Positions 18,587-27,360 are shown, numbered from the stretch's first letter. The stretch is DNA of 64,000 nucleotides from Luteimonas chenhongjianii (GCF_002327105.1 NZ_CP023406.1:682001-746000); one strand, 5' to 3'. A program made the numbers and translations. Notes: generated from the sequence alone by a model not told the origin.

Positions 18587-19229
18587 CGCGGGACTCCAGA
18601 CGGACCACGCACGCCAGCCACGCGGACGATGGTGGCCTGCAGCAGGATGCGCGCGGAGATGTTGGAGAACTGTTGGAAAACCCGTGGCTCCCGGCGGCGG
18701 GAGTGCCTTGGTTAAGGTCCGCAATGGCGCTCCCACGGTTTTCCGAGGCAGTCGCAGCGAGTTCGCGACGTCCGGAACGTCGGCATCGGCCGGGCGCTCG
18801 AACCATGCGGACTCACGGGCGCAAATCGGGCGCACGGAATGCGCGGCCGAGCCCTGCGCACGCGGCACGCGTCAGCGCTACGCCCCGTGGCGATTTGAGG
18901 CGCCGTCGGCGCGCCGGCCGCTTCGCGTTTGCGCGCAGCGCGGCGGCCGTGGCCGCCTGAGGCCCATCGTCGTGGTGCGCTGTACTGCATCGTGTCCACC
19001 AACAAACGCGTTCTGGCATGCGCTGCAGATCGCGGGGCGGCACCCGGCGCGCAGCTCGCGTTCGGCGTGACGCTTGCCGCTCGGGAACAGGTGCCGGGGC
19101 CACCCGCCGCGCCTTCGCATCGCGCGCGCCCCGAAAGGCCAGACTGCCGCTGTCGCCGGCGACGCCGGCGCCGGGCGCGGCCGACCTGCGGCGCCTGTGC
19201 TCGGTGACCCTCATGACAGGAGCGCTCGC
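18587..19229. other. 643-bp divergent intergenic region with nested inverted repeats
   Basis: No supported gene. It separates two divergent genes. A strong structure lies at 18675-18744: GGAAAACCCGTGG (18675-18687) pairs with CCACGGTTTTCC (18733-18744) with one bulged C, and encloses a smaller hairpin CTCCCG/CGGGAG (18688-18703). A second compact palindrome GGCGGCC-GT-GGCCGCC sits at 18942-18957. These may be regulatory or simply repeat debris. Confidence 0.5.
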
Positions 19230-19844
19230 ATGCAGCCCAAGCCATCCTTCGACTATCTCGCCCGCGCCAGGGCCTGGCTTGGTGGCAGGCGCCCGGAACT
19301 CGATCCGGCCACCCGCGAAATCGTGCAACGGGCAATCGACCGCGGGGTCACGTCCACGGATCCGGGCGAGCTGCTGGACAACGTTACGGTCGGCGAAGCG
19401 CTCGCGGACCGGGTGGCCGCGTTCGGCGGCTCGTGGACCTTCATCGCGCTGTTCGTCGGCGCGCTGGTCGCCTGGGTGGCGCTCAACACTGCCGCGCTGG
19501 GCAGCCATGCGATTGATCCGTTTCCCTACATCTTCCTCAATCTGATGCTGTCGATCATCGCCGCGCTGCAGGCGCCGGTGATCATGATGAGCCAGAACCG
19601 GCAGGCCTCGAAGGACCGGGAGATGGCGGGTTACGACTACGCGGTCAACCTGAAGGCCGAGCTCGAGATCATGGCGCTGCACGAGAAGATGGACGCGATG
19701 CGCAGCGACCAGATCATGCTGCTGCTCGCCCAGCAGCAGACCCAGCTCGATCTGCTGACGCGTCTGGTCGAACGGGCCAGTGAGGGCGCAGGGGATGCGG
19801 GTGGCGGTGTGTCGGACGCGCCGCCGCAGTCCTCCGTGCCCTGA
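19230..19844 (+). CDS. DUF1003 family membrane protein
   Basis: The 204-aa product belongs to the DUF1003 family by its central block: TVGEALADRVAAFGGSWTFIALF, a second helix at about 85-110 with FPYIFLNLMLS, and IIAALQAPVIMMSQNRQ followed by KDREMAGYDYAVNLKAELEI. Two transmembrane helices are flanked by a cytoplasmic N-terminus and a long C-terminal helix that could form a coiled coil (about 140-180). The function of the family is unknown. The ATG at 19230 has AGGAG eight bases upstream. It stands alone, divergent from the LtaS-like gene. Confidence 0.88.
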   Translation: MQPKPSFDYLARARAWLGGRRPELDPATREIVQRAIDRGVTSTDPGELLDNVTVGEALADRVAAFGGSWTFIALFVGALVAWVALNTAALGSHAIDPFPYIFLNLMLSIIAALQAPVIMMSQNRQASKDREMAGYDYAVNLKAELEIMALHEKMDAMRSDQIMLLLAQQQTQLDLLTRLVERASEGAGDAGGGVSDAPPQSSVP

Positions 19845-20440
19845 ACCGGCATGTCAACCTGCGATCAGGTCGGTACAGGCGACGCGACCGGATCCGTATG
19901 GCGTGATGTATTAGGGCAAGACCCGGAATCAGCAACCGACCGCGACAGCGTGTCCAGGAGAACGCATTACGTACAGGTTTCGTTCGAGCAGACAGAACTC
20001 GAGTTTGAAACGCTTTGGAACGAGCGAATCCCGGCTGTCCACCTCGTGCTGGGCTGACAAAGTCGGGTGCGAGGTGCCGGTAAAGGCGAGCAATCGTCGC
20101 GAAGCCGTGCATCGGGCAGGTAGCGTCGCCACAGGAGCGAGGATGATCTTTCGCCATAGCTGAAGGCACTTTCTGCCCTCGTGGACGTTCCTGGTCCTTG
20201 GGCATTGGCCGCTTCTGGCCGGAAGCGGATGGGTGCGCGCGGCGACGCCAATCCGCTGTTATCAGCTTGAGCGTCTATCGGGAAAGCGCCAGATCGCGCG
20301 GGCCAATGCCACAGAAGATTCGGTGGCTTTCCGCTCTCGGCAGGCCCTGCTGCGAGTTCCGGTCTGGCCGGACACGAAGGGTTACGGTGCCTGCTTGCTG
20401 CTGTAGACCATATAGGCCGATCGCTGCGGGGCCGGCAACC

Positions 20441-20456
20441 GGGGGGGGGGGGGGGG
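20441..20456. repeat. Homopolymer run of 16 G
   Basis: Sixteen consecutive G residues lie about 295 bases before mlaF. Such runs are rare in bacterial genomes, slip readily during replication and are also a common place for assembly error. It is outside any supported gene, so phase variation of a protein is not shown. Confidence 0.9.
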
Positions 20457-20639
20457 CGCAGAGAGCGTCCCGAAAAGAACTTCAGACGGGTCGCGCCCAA
20501 TATCAAGCCCGCCCCAGGGGGTTGCCCGGACCCCATTTTGTTGAGCCGCTGGAAGACACCAAAGCTCGACACGGACGTACAAATTTCGAGTCCTGGCGAT
20601 ACCGCTCCGGGATGCTCCAACCCGGTAGCGGGATAATTT

Positions 20640-20657
20640 CTGTACTCGCCAGTACAG
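20640..20657. promoter_or_regulatory. Palindrome upstream of mlaF, possible operator
   Basis: CTGTACT (20640-20646) and AGTACAG (20651-20657) form a perfect 7-bp inverted repeat with a 4-bp spacer, 94 bases before the mlaF ATG. The TGTAC...GTACA core recalls a site I remember for a second LexA of Xanthomonas, but the spacing differs by two bases. A -10-like TAAGAT follows at 20667-20672. Role unproven. Confidence 0.35.
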
Positions 20658-20750
20658 CGACTGGGTTAAGATTCAGTTTGTTCCCGCCATTCTTTGCGGG
20701 TTTCGCGCGCCCGAAAACCGCGTGCGCCTTCCTGACCATTTGCGAGTCCG

Positions 20751-21548
20751 ATGCCCGACGTCACCGCCCCTGCAGTGCTGCTGCGCGATGTCCGCCTCGA
20801 CCGGGGCGGGCGCAGCGTGCTGTCGGGCATCGATCTGTCGGTGCCGCGCGGCAGCGTGACCGCCGTGCTGGGGCCGTCGGGCAGCGGCAAGTCGACGCTG
20901 CTCTCGGCGCTCACCGGTGAACTGGTGCCGGCCGCGGGCACGGTCGAGGTCTTCGGCCAACGCGTACCCACCCGCATGCGCGAGCTGCTGGAGCTGCGCA
21001 AGAGCATCGGCGTGCTGCTGCAGGGCAACGGCCTGCTGACCGATCTCACTGCAGGCGAGAATATCGCCCTGCCGCTGCGCATGCACACGAAGCTGCCCAA
21101 GCCGGTGATCGCGCGCCTGGTCGCGATGAAGCTGCAGGCCGTGGGCCTGCGCGCCGCCGGCGACCTCTATCCGCGCGAGCTGTCGGGCGGCATGGCACGC
21201 CGCGTGGCCTTGGCGCGCGCGCTGGCGCTGGACCCGCCGCTGATGATCTACGACGAGCCGCTGACGGGTCTGGACCCGATTGCCTCGGGAGTGATCATGA
21301 GCCTGATCGGCCGCCTCAACGCATCGCTGGGCCTGACGAGCATCATCGTCACCCATCACGTGCACGAGACCCTGCCGGTGGCCGACCACGCGATCGTGAT
21401 CGCCAACGGCCGCATCGTCTTCCAGGGCACGCCGGCCGAACTCGAGGCCAGTGACGACGCACTCGTGCGCCAGTTCCTCCGCGGCGAGCCGGACGGGCCC
21501 ATCGCATTCGACCGCGGCGATCTCGCCCCCATGGAGGCTGCCCGATGA
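20751..21548 (+). CDS. mlaF: Phospholipid transport ATPase MlaF
   Basis: This 265-aa ABC ATPase has Walker A GPSGSGKST at residues 41-49, the signature LSGGMARRVALARAL in the middle and Walker B LMIYDEPLTGLDP, followed by the VTHHVHET switch His. It powers the Mla system, which moves phospholipids between the outer and inner membranes. First gene of the mla operon; its stop overlaps the mlaE ATG by four bases. Identification rests on the following permease, MCE protein, periplasmic carrier, STAS protein and MlaA, all in standard order. Confidence 0.96.
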   Translation: MPDVTAPAVLLRDVRLDRGGRSVLSGIDLSVPRGSVTAVLGPSGSGKSTLLSALTGELVPAAGTVEVFGQRVPTRMRELLELRKSIGVLLQGNGLLTDLTAGENIALPLRMHTKLPKPVIARLVAMKLQAVGLRAAGDLYPRELSGGMARRVALARALALDPPLMIYDEPLTGLDPIASGVIMSLIGRLNASLGLTSIIVTHHVHETLPVADHAIVIANGRIVFQGTPAELEASDDALVRQFLRGEPDGPIAFDRGDLAPMEAAR

Positions 21549-22288
21549 TCGCCGGGATCCGCGCGCTCGGCCGCGCCGGCCTGTTCTCGCTGTCGGTGTT
21601 CAGGGCATCGAAGCCGACCGCCGACTTCTTCGCCGAGCTGGTTCGCGAGATCTACAAGATCGGCGGCCGCAGCCTGCCGATCATCGCCGTCGGCGGCGCC
21701 TTCGTCGGCCTGTCGCTCACTCTGCTGGGTTACCGCGCGCTGGAGACCTATGGCGCCAGCAACCAGGTCAGCGTGCTGATCGGGCTTGGCCTGTACCGCG
21801 AGCTCGCCCCGGTGCTGACCGCGCTGCTGTTTGTTGGTCGCGCCGGCAGTTCGATCTCGGCCGAGCTCGGGCTGATGCGCGCCACCGACCAGATCACCGC
21901 GCTGGGCCTGATGGCGATCGATCCGGTGGCCAAGGTCGTCGCGCCGCGCTTCTGGGCTGCGGTGATCTGCGTGCCGCTGCTGACCGCGTTCTTCTGCAGC
22001 CTGGCGTTGTCGGCGAGCTGGTTCCAGGCGGTGCAGATCCTCGGCATCGACAGCGGCATGTTCTGGCAGGCGATGCAGGACGCGGTCGATTTCCGCGCCG
22101 ATTTCCTGACCGCGTTCCTCAAGTCCGCGGTGTTCGGCGGCACGGCGGCGCTCGTTGCGTCCTACGTCGGCTTCCATGCCGAGCCGACGATCGAAGGCAC
22201 CTCGGTCGCGACGACGCGCGCGGTGGTCAATGCCTCGCTGCTGGTGCTGATGTTCAATTTCGTGATGTCCGCCTTCCTGTTCCGCTGA
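21545..22288 (+). CDS. mlaE: Phospholipid transport permease MlaE
   Basis: A 247-aa integral membrane protein of the MlaE family with five to six helices. Family blocks include LPIIAVGGAFVGLSLTLLGY, GLGLYRELAPVLTALLFVGR, AGSSISAELGLMRATDQITA and the final MFNFVMSAFLFR. It forms the inner-membrane channel that MlaF drives and on which the MlaD ring sits. Start overlaps the mlaF stop (ATGA). Confidence 0.95.
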   Translation: MIAGIRALGRAGLFSLSVFRASKPTADFFAELVREIYKIGGRSLPIIAVGGAFVGLSLTLLGYRALETYGASNQVSVLIGLGLYRELAPVLTALLFVGRAGSSISAELGLMRATDQITALGLMAIDPVAKVVAPRFWAAVICVPLLTAFFCSLALSASWFQAVQILGIDSGMFWQAMQDAVDFRADFLTAFLKSAVFGGTAALVASYVGFHAEPTIEGTSVATTRAVVNASLLVLMFNFVMSAFLFR

Positions 22289-22355
22289 TGGCGGCCTGAG
22301 CGCGATCCCGTCCTTCCACCGCCGTCCCCGGCGGCCCGCTGCAAAGGTGACACCC

Positions 22356-22913
22356 ATGACAAGCGCACGTGGTCCCCGTCTCGAGTTCGCCGTCGGCGCG
22401 TTCCTGTTGTTGGCGCTCGCCTCGCTGCTGGTGCTGGCGATCGCGTCGACCAACGGCCAGTTCGGCTTCAGCCGCGGCGGTACCTATCCGTTGACCGCCC
22501 GCTTCAGCAATCTGGGCCAGCTGCGTCCCAACGCCCCGGTCAAGGTGGGTGGGGTGACGATCGGGCGCGTGACCGGCATCGATCTTGATCCGGTGCGTTT
22601 CGATTCGATCGTGACGATGAAGATCGATGACCGCTTCAATGAAATTCCGGCCGATACCTCGGCGGCCATCCTTACCGGCGGACTGCTCGGCGAGAGCTAC
22701 ATCGGCCTGGCGGTCGGCGGGGATCTGGAAGTCCTGCAGCCGGGCGAGGAGATCGCGTTCACCTCGCCGGCGGTCGACCTGATGCAGATGGTCGGCAAAT
22801 ACATGTTCGGCGGTGGCGGCGGCGATGCCGATGCCGACGCCGCCACGCCCGCCTCCCCCGAGGCCGGCTTCGCGTCCCCGGACGCGCCCTCCAACGAAGG
22901 AGTCACCCCATGA
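22356..22913 (+). CDS. mlaD: MCE-domain phospholipid-binding protein MlaD
   Basis: The 185-aa protein has one N-terminal membrane helix (about 9-28), then an MCE domain (about 40-120) with SNLGQLRPNAPVKVGGVTIG and GLLGESYIGLAVGG. MlaD hexamers form a periplasmic ring with a lipid tunnel. The C-terminal tail (after about 150) is Gly/Asp/Ala-rich and low complexity. The ATG at 22356 has AAAGGTGA just upstream; an in-frame GTG at 22347 lies within that ribosome-binding site and is less likely. The stop overlaps the mlaC start. Confidence 0.93.
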   Translation: MTSARGPRLEFAVGAFLLLALASLLVLAIASTNGQFGFSRGGTYPLTARFSNLGQLRPNAPVKVGGVTIGRVTGIDLDPVRFDSIVTMKIDDRFNEIPADTSAAILTGGLLGESYIGLAVGGDLEVLQPGEEIAFTSPAVDLMQMVGKYMFGGGGGDADADAATPASPEAGFASPDAPSNEGVTP

Positions 22914-23578
22914 ACCGTATGCCCCTGATCCGTCGCGCCCTGTCGCTCGCGCTTGCGGCCAGCCTCGTGCTGCCCGCCGCTGCATTCGCGCAGCAGGCCC
23001 GCCCTGCCGCGCCCGCGGCAACCGCGCAGGCGGGTTCGCCGAGCCAGCTGGTGCTGGCCAATACCGAACGCGTGCTCAAGACGCTCGAATCGCGCCGCGC
23101 CGAGTTCACCCGTGACCGCAGCGCGCTGCAGAACTTCATCAACGGCGAATTCAACACCATGTTCGACCGCGACTATGCGGCGCGACAGGTGCTGGGCCGC
23201 CATGGCCGCGGCGCTTCGGAGGCCGACGTCAAGGTGTTCGGTGACGCGCTGGCCGAGAACCTGATGCGCAAGTACGGCTCGTCGCTGCTGGACTTCAATA
23301 CCCAGCTGCGCGTGCGCGTGAAGTCCGAAGCCCCGCTGCCGCGCGGCTTGGGCGTGCGCGTGTCGAGCGAGCTGCTGCGCAGCGGTGGCGAGCCGATCCC
23401 GGTCGACTACCTGATGCGCCAGAGCGGCGGCACCTGGAAGGTGTTCGACGTGATGGTGGAAGGCGTGTCGTTCGTGCGCACGTTCCGCGAGCAGTTCGAT
23501 TCGCAGCTGCAGCGCAAGTCCATTCCCGAAGTCGCACGCGAATTGCGTACCGGCCAGATCCAGGTGAGCGCCGAGTAA
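22910..23578 (+). CDS. mlaC: Periplasmic phospholipid carrier MlaC
   Basis: A 222-aa exported protein with a classical signal peptide ending AAAFAQQ (about residue 26). The Tol-tol-Ttg2 type MlaC domain follows, with NGEFNTMFDRDYAARQVLGRH, MRKYGSSLLDF and a final block WKVFDVMVEGVSFVRTFR. It carries lipid between MlaA at the outer membrane and MlaFEDB at the inner membrane. Coupled to mlaD by ATGA; its stop (TAA) shares its last base with the mlaB start. Confidence 0.94.
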   Translation: MNRMPLIRRALSLALAASLVLPAAAFAQQARPAAPAATAQAGSPSQLVLANTERVLKTLESRRAEFTRDRSALQNFINGEFNTMFDRDYAARQVLGRHGRGASEADVKVFGDALAENLMRKYGSSLLDFNTQLRVRVKSEAPLPRGLGVRVSSELLRSGGEPIPVDYLMRQSGGTWKVFDVMVEGVSFVRTFREQFDSQLQRKSIPEVARELRTGQIQVSAE

Positions 23579-23865
23579 TGGCCGGGGCCGCGGGCTCGGT
23601 CCGGCGCGACGGCGATGCGCTGGTGTTCGCCGGCGCGATCGACGCCGCTTCGGTCCCGGCGCTGTGGTCGCAGGCCCAGGCCTGCCGGGCCGGCGCCGCG
23701 CGGCTGGACCTGGGGGCGGTGACCGCGCTCGACAGCGCCGGTCTCGCCCTGCTGGCCGAGCTCGCCGGCGACGGCGCGCTGGCGGTCGACGGCACCCCGC
23801 CGGGCCTGGCGGAACTGTGCCGCGCCTACCGCCTGACGCCCACGCTCGCCTTCGTATCGGCGTAA
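23578..23865 (+). CDS. mlaB: STAS-domain protein MlaB
   Basis: This 95-aa protein is a single STAS domain, with the LDLGAVTALDSAGLALLAEL segment at about 42-61 that resembles anti-sigma antagonists and holds the conserved Asp-Ser. MlaB binds MlaF in the cytoplasm and is needed for activity of the ABC complex. The start overlaps the mlaC stop by one base (TAATG), and mlaA follows after 35 bp. Confidence 0.9.
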   Translation: MAGAAGSVRRDGDALVFAGAIDAASVPALWSQAQACRAGAARLDLGAVTALDSAGLALLAELAGDGALAVDGTPPGLAELCRAYRLTPTLAFVSA

Positions 23866-23900
23866 CCACGCCGACCGGCCCACTCCACGGAAACCCGACG

Positions 23901-24983
23901 ATGTCGCCCCCAGTTCCGTTCCGCCTTCTGGCTTCGCTGGTCGTGTCGGCCATGCTCGCCGCCTGCGCAGGTACCGGCGCCCCGCGCGATCGGGTGCCGT
24001 CGCCGGTTGCGACTGCCACCGCCGCGCCCGATGCCCTGGCATCGGACACCGCGCCCGGCGTTGCCGACAGCGGCGTGCCCGACGTGGCGCCCGCGCCCGA
24101 TTCGGTAGTCGTCGTCGAGGTCGAGGACGAGGTCGCGGCCACAGCCGGCGAGGCCGCGCCCGCAGCCGATACGCCCACCGACGCCGAGCTCGATTACGCG
24201 GCCCTGTACGGCGAATCGGTCTACGACCCGGTCTACGATCCCACCCTGCCCGAAGCGGCGCAGATGCCGCGCATCTACGACCCGTGGGAGCCGTTGAACC
24301 GGCGGGTGTTCGCCTTCAACAGTGCTGTCGACCGGGGCTTCGCCAAGCCGCTGGCCAAGGTCTATGCACGGGTCGTGCCGCGGCCGGTGCGGCTCGGCGT
24401 CACCAACTTCTTCAGTAATCTCGGCCAGCCGGTCAGTGCCCTGAACGCATTGCTGCAGGGCAGGCCGGTTGCCGCCGGCCAGTCGCTCGGCCGCTTCCTG
24501 CTCAACAGCACGCTGGGGATCGGCGGCATCTTCGATCCGGCGACGGATGCGGACATTCCCAACCAGAGCGCCGATTTCGGCCAGACCATGGGCGTCTGGG
24601 GCTGGCGCAATTCGCGTTATCTGGAACTGCCGCTGTTCGGCCCGCGCACGCTGCGCGATGGTTTCGGCCTGATCGGGGATGCGCCGCTGTCGCCCTTGCG
24701 CCAGGTCGGCGAGGACCAGGTGCGATTCGGCCTGCAAGGCCTGCAGCTGGTGGATCTGCGGACCCGCCTGTTCGCCGTCGACAGCATGCGCGAAGGCGCG
24801 GTGGACGAGTACACACTGATCCGCGATGCCTGGATGCAGCGTCGCGCCTACCAGATCGAATCTGCGCGCCGCGGCCGTGCGGACGAGGAGGCCGGCCTGC
24901 CGGACTATCTCTACGAGGACGATGTGATGCCGACAGTGCCGGTCGACGTGATGCCGGTGGTACCGCTGTCGCCGACACCGTGA
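23901..24983 (+). CDS. mlaA: Outer-membrane lipoprotein MlaA (VacJ)
   Basis: The 360-aa precursor has a lipoprotein signal ending LAAC (Cys18 or close), then an unusually long acidic, Ala/Pro-rich linker (about 20-125). The VacJ domain follows, with YDPWEPLNRRVFAFNSAVD and AKVYARVVPRPVRLGVTNFF, later PNQSADFGQTMGVWG. MlaA sits in the outer membrane and removes misplaced phospholipids from its outer leaflet, handing them to MlaC. In E. coli mlaA is encoded away from mlaFEDCB; here it closes the same operon. The long linker could span distance in the periplasm; that is inference. Confidence 0.94.
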   Translation: MSPPVPFRLLASLVVSAMLAACAGTGAPRDRVPSPVATATAAPDALASDTAPGVADSGVPDVAPAPDSVVVVEVEDEVAATAGEAAPAADTPTDAELDYAALYGESVYDPVYDPTLPEAAQMPRIYDPWEPLNRRVFAFNSAVDRGFAKPLAKVYARVVPRPVRLGVTNFFSNLGQPVSALNALLQGRPVAAGQSLGRFLLNSTLGIGGIFDPATDADIPNQSADFGQTMGVWGWRNSRYLELPLFGPRTLRDGFGLIGDAPLSPLRQVGEDQVRFGLQGLQLVDLRTRLFAVDSMREGAVDEYTLIRDAWMQRRAYQIESARRGRADEEAGLPDYLYEDDVMPTVPVDVMPVVPLSPTP

Positions 24984-25011
24984 GGCGCCACGGAAGCTGA
25001 TCGGATCGGAG

Positions 25012-25035
25012 AGCCCCGCGGAAGCGGGGCTTTCT
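25012..25035 (+). terminator. Rho-independent terminator of the mla operon
   Basis: AGCCCCGC (25012-25019), loop GGAA, then GCGGGGCT (25024-25031) followed by TTCT, 29 bases after the mlaA stop. The perfect GC stem, GNRA-type loop and short T run make this the clearest terminator in the left half of the window. Confidence 0.9.
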
Positions 25036-25210
25036 GCTGTCGGGGGTCGCGCGAGCAGGGGTGGAGACATCGCGAGGTCCGCGCCCGATCACCGCGTGCA
25101 GGCAGGACGGCGGTGCGCGTGCCGCCGCTGGCAGCGCCCATGCCCGGCTGCGTCTTGCCGCCCGCGCGTCCTGCGACGAAAGTCCCCGCACGCAGTTGCA
25201 GCGCGACCCG

Positions 25211-25756
25211 TCAGTCGCCCGCGAGTGCAGCCTCCACCGCCGCGCGCAGGCGCGGATCGTCCGCCGTGACATCGGGCGCGAAGCGGCCCACCACGCGGCC
25301 GTTCCGGTCGATCAGGAACTTCTCGAAATTCCACAGCACGCCCGGCGCCGGATTCGGCGTGCCGAAGGCGCGCAGCTTCTCGCGCATCGGGCCTTCGCCG
25401 GTCGCTTCGGGCTGCGCGTGCGTCAGCGCCTCGAACAGCGGGTGGATTGCCGCGCCGGTCACCGCGATCTTGGAGAACAGGGGAAAACTGACGTCGTAAT
25501 TGAGGCTGCAGAACTGCCGGATCTCGTCGTCAGTGCCCGGCTCCTGGCCGGCGAAGTCATTGGCGGGGAAGCCGAGCACCTCGAATCCCGCCTCGCGTTT
25601 TTCGCGGTACAGCGCTTCCAGGCCCGCGTACTGCGGGGTCAGCCCGCACTTCGACGCGACGTTGACCACCAGCAGCACCTTGCCGGCGTAGGCGGCGAGG
25701 GTGGTGGTCTCGCCGTTGATGGTCCTGAGCGGAATGTCGGTCAGCGGTGCGGTCAT
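25211..25756 (-). CDS. Glutathione peroxidase family thiol peroxidase
   Basis: The 181-aa protein carries the family motif NVASKCGLTPQY with peroxidatic Cys37, then GFPANDFAGQEPG and VLWNFEKFLIDRNGRVV, which supply the Gln and Trp/Asn of the catalytic set. Such bacterial enzymes reduce hydrogen and lipid peroxides, often with thioredoxin rather than glutathione. No signal peptide, so cytoplasmic. The start at 25756 (MTAPLTDIPL) has GGGAG upstream; the frame upstream to 25819 has no coding signal. Neighbours share only direction with rmuC. Confidence 0.93.
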   Translation of the reverse strand: MTAPLTDIPLRTINGETTTLAAYAGKVLLVVNVASKCGLTPQYAGLEALYREKREAGFEVLGFPANDFAGQEPGTDDEIRQFCSLNYDVSFPLFSKIAVTGAAIHPLFEALTHAQPEATGEGPMREKLRAFGTPNPAPGVLWNFEKFLIDRNGRVVGRFAPDVTADDPRLRAAVEAALAGD

Positions 25757-25908
25757 GGCGTCGCTCCCACGGGAGGAGCGGTGATGGTAACGGGACGCCG
25801 CGAACGTTCCGTTTCGCACAGCGACGCCCCGCGGATCATCGGACCTGACGAGGCGTGCTGGGCCGGCCGGCGCGTCCGGTCCGCCGGCGCAGCGGTGGCG
25901 TGGACCGT

Positions 25909-27360
25909 TCAGGCGGGTGAGGTCTCGTCGTCGTCCTCACCGGCCACATCGTCGAGCGCCTCGCCCAGCAAGGCCTGCGCATCCGGGCCCGGCAGCGTTT
26001 CCACGCCGCGCAGGCGTCGCTCGATCGTGCGCGTCTTGCGGCTGGCTTCGCCGAGGCTCTTGCCCACGGTGCTGATCTGCTTCTCGGCCTTCTCGAGAAT
26101 GCCGGCGAACTTGCCGAACTCGCTCTTCACCGCGCCCAGCACCTGCCAGACCTCGCTCGATCGCTGCTCGATCGCCAGCGTGCGGAAGCCCATCTGCAGG
26201 CTGTTGAGCAGGGCGTTGAACGTGGTTGGCCCGGCCAGCACCACGCGATGCTCGCGCTGCAGCAGATCGGCCAGGCCCGCGCGCCGGATGACTTCCGCGT
26301 ACAGGCCTTCGGTGGGCAGGAACATCACCGCGAAGTCGGTCGTATGCGGCGGACAGACGTATTTTTCGCAGATCGATTTCGCCTGCACGCGGATCGCGCG
26401 TTCGAGCTGGGCCCCCGAGGTCTTGACCGCGTCGACGTCGCCCTTCTCCTGCGCATCGATCAACCGCTCGTAATCCTCGCGCGGGAACTTCGCATCGACC
26501 GGCAGCCACACCACCGCCTCGGCACTGCCGCGGCCGGGCAGGCGAATCGCGAAGTCGACCGCCTCGGTGCTGTCGGGCTTGACCCGCACCGAGCGTCCGT
26601 ACTGCTCCATCGTCAGCGTCTGTTCGAGGATGTTTTCCAGCTGCACCTCGCCCCAGCCGCCGCGATCCTTGACGTTGCTCAGCACGCGCTTGAGGTCGCC
26701 CACGCCGGTCGCCAGCTGCTGCATTTCGCCCAGGCCGCGCTGCACCTGTTCCAGGCGCTCGGAGACGATCTTGAACGACGCGTCCAGGCGCGTGTTGAGC
26801 GTGGTCTGCAGCTTCTCGTCGACGGTCGCGCGCATCTGGTCGAGCTTGGCGGCGTTGTCGGCCTGCAGGCGCTGCAGCTGCTGTTCGAGCGTCGCGCGCA
26901 TCTCGCCAATGCGCTGTTCGTTGCGCTGGGTGAGCTCGTTGAGACGTGCGCCGAGCGCATCGGCGAAGCGCTGCTGCTGCTCCGAACTTTCCGTGCGGCT
27001 CTTGCGCGCATCCTCGGTCAGCGCCGCGCGCAGCACGCCCAGGCGCTCGTCGGTGGTGCGCGTGAACGCATCGAGCCGCGCGTCGGTGCGCGTGGTGAAC
27101 TCGTCCAGGCGCTGATCGGTGCGCGCGGCCACCGCCTGCAGCTGCGCGCCGAACGCATCGATGCGCTGCATCTGCGATGCGGCCGAGGCATCGAGCTGCT
27201 GGCGCAGCTCGCCGCGGCCCTCGCGTTGCTCCTCGCGCAGGGCGCGTTCGAGCGCGTCGCCGCCCTGGTCGGGGCGGCGCAGCAACAGGATGACCAGCAG
27301 CGCCGTGGCGGCGACTGCGACCAGCAGGATCAGGACGAGCAATGCGAGTGTGGAATTCAT
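25909..27360 (-). CDS. rmuC: DNA recombination protein RmuC
   Basis: A 483-aa protein with an N-terminal membrane helix (about 4-27), a long heptad-rich coiled coil (about 35-215) and the RmuC domain (about 220-440). The domain contains NVKDRGGWGEVQLENILEQ, LPVDAKFPREDYERL and TTDFAVMFLPTEGLYAEV. RmuC limits sequence inversions and carries a predicted restriction-like nuclease fold. It is probably monocistronic here. Length and motifs are normal. Confidence 0.94.
   Translation of the reverse strand: MNSTLALLVLILLVAVAATALLVILLLRRPDQGGDALERALREEQREGRGELRQQLDASAASQMQRIDAFGAQLQAVAARTDQRLDEFTTRTDARLDAFTRTTDERLGVLRAALTEDARKSRTESSEQQQRFADALGARLNELTQRNEQRIGEMRATLEQQLQRLQADNAAKLDQMRATVDEKLQTTLNTRLDASFKIVSERLEQVQRGLGEMQQLATGVGDLKRVLSNVKDRGGWGEVQLENILEQTLTMEQYGRSVRVKPDSTEAVDFAIRLPGRGSAEAVVWLPVDAKFPREDYERLIDAQEKGDVDAVKTSGAQLERAIRVQAKSICEKYVCPPHTTDFAVMFLPTEGLYAEVIRRAGLADLLQREHRVVLAGPTTFNALLNSLQMGFRTLAIEQRSSEVWQVLGAVKSEFGKFAGILEKAEKQISTVGKSLGEASRKTRTIERRLRGVETLPGPDAQALLGEALDDVAGEDDDETSPA

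Larger units (their letters stand above)
19845..20750. other. 906-bp stretch without a convincing gene, lower GC
   Basis: This is the longest gene-poor stretch in the window. Open frames exist on both strands (for example minus 19967-20620 and plus 19851-20057), but their amino-acid composition is rich in Ser, Arg and Pro and matches no family I know. The sequence looks less GC-rich than its neighbours and contains a run of 16 G and a palindrome, listed separately. It may be decayed DNA plus the upstream control region of the mla operon. Confidence 0.5.

Noticed and set aside
19967..20620. A 217-codon minus-strand frame crossing the run of G
   Set aside because: The run reads as Pro residues and the rest is Ser/Arg/Pro-rich without family features. 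Real coding here is unlikely, though not excluded.
20640..20657. An E. coli-type LexA box
   Set aside because: The site is CTGT-N10-ACAG; the E. coli box needs CTGT-N8-ACAG. No SOS gene is adjacent. It is kept only as an unnamed palindrome.
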